Origin: Multifurca ochricompacta
Taxonomy: Eukaryota > Basidiomycota > Agaricomycetes > Russulales > Russulaceae
Direction of reading: 5' to 3'
NCBI GenBank assembly: GCA_022496185.1
Contig: WTXG01000254.1
Coordinates: 1 to 51,160, forward strand
Length of the DNA stretch: 51,160 bases
Part shown: in pieces, positions 44,087 through 51,160 of the stretch
Numbering within the stretch: the stretch's first letter is position 1
How the letters are laid out: each line of letters starts with the position of its first letter
Translations under genes and position numbers: made by a program
Notes under the pieces: generated by a model
Told to the model about the DNA's origin: nothing
Databases searched by the model: none
Seen by the model: the letters and a program-made list of their open reading frames with translations, nothing else

Positions 44087-45180
44087 TATGGTAAAGAACA
44101 ACTACCCGCTTCCTCTGATCTCGGAAATCATTGATAAGATGTGCAACAAGGCCTTGTTTTCAAAAATGGACGTCCACTGGGGCTATAACAACATCCATAT
44201 TCGAGAAGGTGACCAGCCCAAAGCCACCTTTAAGACCAATCAAGGACTTTTTGAACCCAGTGTCATGTTCTTCGGCTTGACGAACTCACCCGCAACCTTC
44301 CAATCAATGATGAATCATATTTTCCAAGACCTGATCCTCACAGAAGAAGTAGTCATATATATGGACGACATTCTAGTGGCCACAAGAAATGACATTGATC
44401 ACCACCATACCCGCGTTCATGAAGTATTGGATATCCTAGCAAAACACAACCTCTACCTGAAACCAGCCAAATGTTCCTTTGAACAAACCAGTGTCAAATA
44501 CTTAGGCATCATCCTGGAAGGTGGTCAAGTACATATGGATCCTGTAAAGGTGCAAGGCATTCAGGAATGGTCTACTCCTCGATGTACCAAAGATGTCAGA
44601 TCATTCATTGGATTCTGTAACTTCTACTGGCGATTTGTCAAGGGGTTTTCAGCCATAGCCAGACCACTCAATGAATTACTGAAGAAGGATGTACCCTGGC
44701 ACTGGGGAATGGTACAGCAAGAGGCCTTTGACTGAATAAAGATGATCATCAGCTCCAAACCTGTTCTTATTCAGCCAAACCTAGAAAAACCGTTTGAACT
44801 CGAGGTCAATGCCTCTATGTATGCAAATGGAGCCGTCCTTTCCCAATGAGATTATGCCGGAATTCTTCATCCAGTGGCATTTTATTTGGAAACCTTCTCG
44901 TCAGCAGAAAGAAACTATGACATCTGGGATAGAGAGCTATTGGCGATCGTGAAGGCACTGCGACATTGGTGACCATATTTGGCCGGATCCCCACACAAAA
45001 CTATCATTTATACTGACCACTCCAACCTCCTCTATTGGTGAGAACCCCATAAAATCAGCCGGCACATCGCACAAGAAGTTCTAGAGCTTGAAGAGTACAA
45101 TTTCACACTCAAACATCTCCCTGGAGCTCGCAATGCATGAGCAGATGCCCTGTCTAGACCAGCCAATAGTGACGAAGGGG
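44024..45180 (+). pseudogene. Gypsy reverse transcriptase and RNase H
   Basis: RT: FFIKKKDGKLRLVQDYRWIN, SKMDVHWGYNNIHI, FEPSVMFFGLTNSPATFQ, catalytic YMDD near 44,358, KCSFEQTSVKYLG. RNase H from about 44,790: the first catalytic Asp is Asn (ELEVNAS at 44,808-44,810, GTCAAT from GTCGAT, a CpG transition). [20 protein letters not shown] and YTDHSNLLYW follow. TGA stops at 44,733, 44,847, 44,970, 45,039 and 45,138 all sit where arginine is expected (for example GARNA*ADALSRP). Confidence 0.92.
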
Positions 45181-46490
45181 AAGACAACAATGATAATATT
45201 GTGGTATTACCAGAAGATGTTTTTGCAAAAACAGCGGTTGTTAGTTTACATGACATGGATCTATGGGCCCAAGTAATGCAAAATATGAACCAAGAATTGT
45301 GCAAATCTTGGGCAGAGCCACATAACATTAAAATGAAGAATGGCCTTTGGTGGAAAGACGGTGATCAATTGGTTGTCACTGGTGGTGACAACATTAAGAG
45401 GGGGGTGATCCATTTTCACCATGACCTTCCCTCTGCAGGACACCCCGGCATTGCAAACACTTATGCCCTTGCCAAACGAGACTACTGGTGGCCAAACATG
45501 AAAAAGGATGTAGAAGCATACGTCAAGGGATGCGCGGAATGTCAGGCAAATAAAGTAAACACTCACCCAAAACCACTGGCACTTTCACCCATTACACCAG
45601 TCACAACAGCCCCTTTCCAGACCATTGCTATGGATTTTATTGTCAAGCTGCCACAGTCACAGGGATATGATTCGATACTTACCATTACAGACCATGATTA
45701 TTCAAAAGCCACTCTCTTCATCCCCTGCAACAAGATGATATCAGCAGAGGGAGTTGCTAAACTCTACCTGAATCACATCTATCGACATTATGGACTCCCT
45801 CAAAAGATTATTTCCGACTGAGACCCACAATTTGCATCCATGTTCGCCTGGGCCCTCTGCAAATGTCTCGACATCCAACAGAATATTTCCACGGCATATC
45901 ACCCTCAAATGGATGGACAATCAGAACGAATGAACCGATGGCTAGAACAGTATCTTCGTTTCTGGTGCAATGAAAGACAGAATGACTGGGCAGAGTGGCT
46001 GGCAACAGCAGAATTCGCACACAACAGCTGGCCGAACAGGACAACCAGGACCTCCCCCTTCTCCCTTATAATGAGATGGAACCCCTGCACAACATGGACA
46101 GATAAGCCCACCAATGTACCGTTGGTCACACAACATATCAGCCAATGGGAGGAGATATGAGAATCGGCCAGTAGAAATCTTCAGAAGGTGCAAAGGACCC
46201 TGGCCAAGAAGCCCACAAGGTTTACGCCCTATCAAGTCAGAGATCAGGTCTGGCTAGAGGGACGTAATATCCACACATCGCACCCAACGGCAAAATTAGC
46301 TCCCAGATGCCATGGGCCCTTTTCAATTGAACAGAAGCTCTCAGATATCATGTACAAACTGACATTACCCCCCGCCTGGAAAATACACCCCGTGTTCCAT
46401 GCCAGCCTTCTGACACTGTACAAAGAAACTTTGATCCATGGACAGAACTTCCCACGACCCCCTCCTGAATTAGTTGACGGTGAACAAGAA
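45181..46490 (+). pseudogene. Gypsy integrase
   Basis: HHCC zinc domain (HFHHDLPSAGHPG ... CAECQANKVN, about 45,410-45,550). DDE core: IAMDFIVKLPQSQGYDSI (first Asp), IISD*DPQF (second Asp, with TGA at 45,819-45,821), YHPQMDGQSERMNRWLEQYL (Glu). GPY-like C-terminal region: FTPYQVRDQVWLEGRNI, LAPRCHGPFSIEQKLSD, KIHPVFHASLLTLY. TGA at 46,158-46,160 (EEI*ESASRN). The integrase joins the cDNA ends to chromosomal DNA. Confidence 0.92.
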
Positions 46491-46670
46491 TGGGAGGTTG
46501 AGCGTATCACTGATGCAAAATGGAAAGGCCAAGGGCGCAAACATCAACTCCACTATCTGATCAAATGGAAGGGATTCCCCAATGCTGACAACTTGTGGGA
46601 ACCTGCTGCAGACATCTTTGTGCCCAAGCTCATAGAAGACTTCTATAGATGCCACCCTGAAGCAGATAAA
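46491..46670 (+). other. Gypsy chromodomain
   Basis: Part of the integrase polypeptide: EVERITDAKWKGQGRKHQ, LHYLIKWKGFPNADNLWEPA, ADIFVPKLIEDFYRCHPEA. Aromatic residues (Y, W, W) of the methyl-lysine cage are present. Chromodomains direct chromoviruses to marked chromatin. Confidence 0.9.
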
Positions 46671-47924
46671 GAGCAGACTGCGATACACACTACCAGACAA
46701 CTGCCCTCCCCACAATTACTTCAAATCCAACCCATGTCTCCCTCCAACATCCATGCCTCTGCCGCCATTGATGCATTTCCCTTACTTTCTCCTTTGCATC
46801 CTCCTTCTCGCCCATTATCTCCTATTAACTACAATGCCACTGCCGAAGTGGCCAAAGGGATCAAGGCCTCCAACATCAATGATGATTTTGATCTGCCTGA
46901 ACATCCCCATCCCAACAACCTGATTGACGTCGACTTTGGCAATGAAGCCCCCGAGTTCCCTTTCTTCCCAAACAACCCTGGGTCCCAGTTTTATTTCCCA
47001 CTCATGATCCCAACATCTAGAAACGATGGCACCACTGGAGTGGCCAAGTACATTTATTACACCAATGAAGGTATGGATGTAACTGGGTGTTTGGAAAAAG
47101 GAGGGCCAGTCTACGGGGCCCTGGTATACTTAGAAGAAAAGAAAGTCGACCAGCTCCACTATGTCTTGGGGCCAGAACATCTGCAGCACCTTTCGGCCCA
47201 TGACCCTCGTGCCTTTGCCATCAATGAGGTGCTTCAAGATCTACACATGCTGCGACTGACTGCTGAAGTTGCACAGTTGTGTAAGTTCCAGGTGCTCAGG
47301 GACAACTTGGAGATGCAACACCACGACTATGAACAACAAATGGTGAAGATCAACCAGGGGGTCTTTGACATAGAACACCACCTGGCAAGCATTAGGACAA
47401 GATTGGAGTTAGGGGAGGCATACCAAATCATATCTGAATGGTACACAGACATTTTTGCCCGACCCCTTCCCCATTGCTGCCTCAACCTTGCACCCCGGCT
47501 CAACCCACACGCCTTCAAAATGCCACACCCTCATGAAAATCCCAACAGTAAGCTTTGCTGGCATTGCAGCAGCAAGTACCACCTTAGTTGGTGTTGTCCT
47601 ATGGCCAAGAAACGATGCCAACACTGCCAGAGCACCTCACACTGGAGCTGCCAGTGCCTATTCCAATGGCTCACATAGGCCCCCACCATCCAGAACCCCT
47701 TGGGTTGGTGTGGCAAATGTCTCTCCCATAACGCCGGCCATCAAGAGATCGACTGCCATGTTTATGACGGTTGCTTTCAATGTGGGAGAAGAGGGCCCTA
47801 TGGCTTTTTACGAACACACATTTGCCCCACAGATGAGGAGAAGGAGAACTACGATGTGGACCACTACACGGTAGCTGATGACTACCTCTCCCTGGTACAG
47901 GATGACGATGGTATGCCACTCTAG
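46671..47924 (+). pseudogene. Gypsy C-terminal extension with zinc-knuckle cluster
   Basis: About 400 codons after the chromodomain in the same frame. The first 280 are a Pro/Ser-rich linker and then an unrecognised domain (GVAKYIYYTNEG, YGALVYLEEKKVDQLHYVLG, a possible coiled coil LCKFQVLRDNLEMQHHDYEQ). From 47,556 there are two CX2CX4HX4C knuckles (CWHCSSKYHLSWCC and CQHCQSTSHWSCQC). After TAG at 47,676 two further Cys-rich motifs follow (CGKCLSHNAGHQEIDC and CFQCGRRGPYG...HIC). The frame ends at TAG 47,922. The TAG may be a secondary mutation of CAG or TGG. The function is unknown; nucleic-acid binding is inferred. Confidence 0.75.
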
Positions 47925-47955
47925 CTGGCTCTGCTAGGACTTAGAGAGGGGGTAA
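47925..47955 (+). promoter_or_regulatory. Gypsy polypurine tract
   Basis: AGAGAGGGGGTAA directly precedes the 3' LTR TGTTATGAAC; it is the expected plus-strand primer site. Confidence 0.75.
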
Positions 47956-48551
47956 TGTTATGAACCCCACTATGCCGTCTTGTCTCCTCTTTCATTTTCA
48001 TGTGACGTGCTGTTTGGCCCTGTTTGCCCTTTGTTGATCACGTTTATGACTCCCTTTGTACATATTTGTTCCTTATCTTTGACCCGGGCTGTGCTTATCT
48101 CTGACTCATACTTTACACAAGAACTCTTACATATTTTCCCACCAGAATCGCGACTATACCAAATTCGTCTACATATATTCTCATCTGGCCCACCCTGACT
48201 CTGTTCTTTATACAGATAGATTACGACCTTGTTGATACACCCAGTACAATACTCTGATTTAGACTCCAGCTCTGTTATGTATATAAGACCTATGTAGATA
48301 GCCCTGTATGGCTCAGACTTGACTTCTTAATCGACTTGGTGCATTACCTTCTGGGTGATCCTAAGACCTGACTCTTGAATTGTCTCAGTGCTTCTGGCAC
48401 TCTTCCACTCACCAGTACTAAGGGATTAGCTCCTTGGTATTGACTTCTCACCCAATCTCCGTGTACTTGAAAGACAGTGCACACTCAACTTCGTAGTTTA
48501 GCTACATGACCTCATCACATGTCATGATGAATGCCTGCATCAGGCATTACA
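47956..48551 (+). repeat. Gypsy 3' LTR
   Basis: 596 bp, same length as the 5' LTR; differences are mostly C/T or G/A at former CpG sites (for example CGCGACT versus CATGACT). Confidence 0.95.
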
Positions 48552-51160
48552 TGCTAGTAATAATCTAAGAGATTCAAATCTGGCAACTGGGGAAAAAGTT
48601 TCATCAAAGTCTACCCCTTCTATTTGGGTAAAACCTTTTGCCACAAGCCTAGCATGAAACTGTCCATCTGGTTTCAGCTTGAAAACCCATTTTGACTTGA
48701 CTGCCTTTCTTCCTTCTGGAAGATCCTCAAGGCGCCACACATTAAGTTTATCTAAGGCATCAATTTCATATTTACATGCCTCAAGCCATTCACTGGCATT
48801 GTCAGACTGCATTGCCTCCTGAAAAGTCAGGGGGTCTCTATAGGAGACACCTGCAGCATTTAGCAATTCCATATGCCCAAGTCTGGAGGAACCTTGCATG
48901 AACTCTGCATTGTCCTCATTATAAAATCGAGGATTCATGCAATGTGAACATTTGGGATGGGCAGTATCAAGATCTAAATCTTCCTGCACAGCCCTGTCAC
49001 GTTGTTGAGAGGGTGGACTTTCCCTAGTAAAAACTGGTTGGGGAAGTCTGCCAACATTCTTTTTAGATTGTCTTTTGGCATGGGTTCTTTGGGGGAGTTC
49101 TGATGGTTCCATGATTTGGGACAGAGGTGTCTGATAGATAGTAACATCATGCATGTCTACATCTCTTTCGGGTGTGGTAGGCTCAGGATTTATTTGAGGA
49201 GGTTCCACTACCTCCTGTTCCTCAACCTCGGCTTCCTTATCTTCAGGAGCCTGAGGAACTGTGGCTATTGCTGGTTGAGGCTGGACAGGCCTCTCAACTT
49301 CTAACACAAAAGGTGTAACTTTTCCTTTTGCTTTCCCTTGCTGTCCTTGGCAAGGTTGGATGGGAAGGATCCTTCATCAAATGTCACATCTCTTGACAAT
49401 ATGAAGGATTGAGTATGCATATCCCATAAAAGATATCTTTAGAGTGGGGTGCATACCCAACAAAGACTGTTCTCTGGCTTTGTGATCCAGTTTAGTCTTT
49501 TATCCTCTGGGACAGTATAATAGGCTAAGCAGCCAAATATTTTAAAGTAAGAGACATCTGGAATGTCCCCATCCAGAAGCTCAAGTGGTGTCCTCCACTT
49601 ATTAGAATGAATGGGTGTTCTGTTGTATATGTGACATGCGGTTGCACTGCACATTCCCAGAAACCAAGGGAAAGACCAGCATGATGCAGCATACTGGTGG
49701 CCTTTTCCATAATGGTTCTGTTGAACCTTTCAGCCCTTCCATTCTGTTGTGGGGAATATGGCATTGTTAATTTATGCTCTATGCCAGCCTGCTCAAGTAT
49801 TGACTTCAGCTCCCTATTAACAAATTTGCCACCTTGGTCTGTATGTAAGGTCTTTATTTTCTTGTCTGTTTTATTTTCCAAGAATGCCTTAATGTTTACA
49901 AAGACCAATGTAAAGTCCTTTTAGCCTTCATAGCAACAACTAGAGCTGTCCTGCTAAAGTTGTCTATGAAGGTGGTGAAGTATAGATTCCCTTGAATTGA
50001 AGTACATTGTAAAGGACCAACTAGGTCACTATGAATGACTTCTAAGGGTGCTGAAGCTCTCTTTTGAGAGGGAGGGAATGGAAGACGGTGTGATTTTCCC
50101 ATTTCACAGCCATAACATGGCTTGTCTTCCACTTGGCTATTATCAATGCTAAGGCCTTTTACAGCCTTAGGAGCATGTCTTTTGAGGGCCTCTTTTGACA
50201 TATGACCCATGCACAAATGCCAGGTTTCAAGGCTACTTGATGCAGATTTGTGGGAAGCAGTATTTAGATTCTGCATAGTTTTCCCAAGGACCCAATAGAG
50301 TCCCATAGCCTTGACACCTTCTGCTATAATTGCATTATTATACTTTATTCTGACTTCAGATGGAGTAAACTCCACTGAGCCGCCTTTATCTGTGATGCAG
50401 CTTGTTGACAGTATTCTTTCACTGCCAGGCATATAGTAGACATTATTTAACTCTAACTCATAATTATTACAAGTTTTGAGAATGACTTTGCCTGTTCCTT
50501 TGACTTGGACTATGGAGCCATCACTGATTGTCACCTGATGTCCTGTATGTGGCAGGTATTCAGAGAAATCTTCTAGATATGGTGTGAAATGAGTGGTGGC
50601 TCCACTGTCCATCATCCAAGGGTTGCTGCCATCATTGACTTCTTGCATATGTTCCGTCAAAGAATAAAGTGAAATGTGAGGTGTCTCATGCACCTCCTGT
50701 ATTCTGCCACTACCATTAACTATGGTAGCTACTTGTGTGGAGTTTGTTTGTACACTGGGGCCTTGCCCCTTCCTCTTGTTGCCCTTTTTGCCTGCATCAG
50801 CATTGGCTCTGTCCTGTTTCCTTTGCCAACATTCATTAGCCTTGTGGCCCGGCTCCTGGCAATAGAAGCAGGTGACATCATTGGATGATGATGCACCTGC
50901 AGGTTGTGGTGTGAAATTTGATTGTTTTTGTTTTTATTTTGTTGACATGGGCTGCCTTGTTAAGGGCAGCCCCAACACCACTTCCTGCAGGGCTGGCTAG
51001 TCAGCTTTCCTCATTTAGGAACCTTTGTACAAGGTCCTGAGGGGAAGGTGGTCAGGAGGACCTGACGCCAGGATTGAGCCAGCAATGGCATTGTAGGATG
51101 GAGGTAGGGATTGGAGCAAGATAAAGCTCATCTGGAGATCAGAGATCTCCATCCCATTCT
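48552..51160 (-). pseudogene. Copia B/C gag, protease, integrase and RT start (5' part off window)
   Basis: Upstream half of the Copia element split by Gypsy. From the window edge on the minus strand: gag (homologous to 35,110-34,955 in Copia A), a zinc knuckle near 50,830-50,870 in which the first His/Cys context is CFYCQ, the protease WMMDSGATTHFTPYLEDFSE (about 50,590), GAG-pre-integrase (WHLCMGHMSKEALKRHAP, CYGCEMGKSH), integrase (VIHSDLVGP, TLHTDQGGKF, NGRAERFNRTI), the acidic linker, and RT to FESLRLLLA at the Gypsy border. Compared with Copia A it lacks the solo LTR and the hAT MITE. Small indels near 49,440-49,500 and 49,915 shift the frame. The first 490 bp of gag and the 5' LTR lie beyond 51,160. 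Confidence 0.9.

Larger units (their letters stand above)
37786..48551 (+). mobile_element. Gypsy chromovirus, full length, with two nested elements
   Basis: 10,766 bp (about 7.5 kb without the nested insertions) with two LTRs of 596 bp each. The 5-bp target duplication is CGCTA (37,781-37,785) and TGCTA (48,552-48,556), one CpG transition apart. LTR ends are TGTTA and TTACA. Plus-strand order: LTR, self-priming PBS, gag, protease, RT, RNase H, integrase, chromodomain, zinc-knuckle extension, PPT, LTR. It sits inside the Copia B/C reverse transcriptase. About eleven TGA stops make it non-autonomous. Confidence 0.97.

Noticed and set aside
38418..46160. TGA read as arginine (recoded genetic code)
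   Set aside because: Stops coincide with frameshifts, a lost start codon and general CpG loss, and the same codon appears as CAA in another copy. Deamination explains all of this without recoding.

Overview
This window is eukaryotic and fits a filamentous basidiomycete (Agaricomycetes, possibly Boletales; the order is a guess). Support: short GT-AG introns of about 50 nt, and protein families known to be expanded in mushroom-forming fungi (hAT and SWIM-type Mutator-like transposases, alpha-type kinases, a DDE integrase-core family, an SPT5-like KOW protein). I see no confidently intact host gene. Nearly everything recognisable is a transposable element or a decayed gene, nested several layers deep.

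Layout. 1-1465: hAT transposase remnant (+). 1492-2141: Copia fragment (-). 2196-2898: MYST acetyltransferase fragment (+). 3240-4680: unidentified gene remnant. 4861-5073: one end of a small hAT-type element. 5074-7457: 5'-truncated Copia #1 with its 3' LTR (+). 7606-8048: a related LTR. An SPT5-like KOW gene remnant (8049-8523 and 14232-14520) is split by a complete Copia #2 (8524-14226, - strand, two 630-bp LTRs, target duplication AAGCA). 15557-19520: Mutator-like element. 20950-23576: alpha-kinase pseudogene (-). 23699-25403: integrase-core pseudogene (-). 25803-26360: solo LTR. 26740-27130: Tc1 remnant. 27190-27909: gag start, PBS and 5' LTR of a second Gypsy family. 29310-35726: Copia A (-), broken by a hAT MITE (itself carrying a fold-back element) and by a solo LTR. 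35727-36246: an LTR apparently shared by Copia A and Copia B/C. 36247-37785 plus 48552-51160: Copia B/C (-), split by a full Gypsy chromovirus (37786-48551). The Gypsy gag is in turn split by two palindromic Tc1/mariner-type elements (38720-40329 and 40815-42436).

The insertion order follows from target duplications: Copia B/C first, then Gypsy inside it, then the two palindromic Tc1 derivatives inside Gypsy. Almost every in-frame stop in every family is TGA where relatives have arginine, which is what CGA to TGA deamination at methylated CpG would produce. The 15-29 kb stretch has almost no CpG left, whereas Copia #2 and Gypsy keep many, so CpG loss works as a rough relative clock.

Most noteworthy: (i) a self-priming signature in two Gypsy families, with an 11-nt PBS complementary to the predicted 5' end of the transcript and all copies decayed at the same CpG; (ii) a long C-terminal extension with four zinc-knuckle-like motifs after the Gypsy chromodomain; (iii) two transposable palindromes made only of N-terminal Tc1 transposase halves, which would fold into long hairpin RNAs; (iv) a conserved hairpin just after the TATA box of the Copia LTRs.
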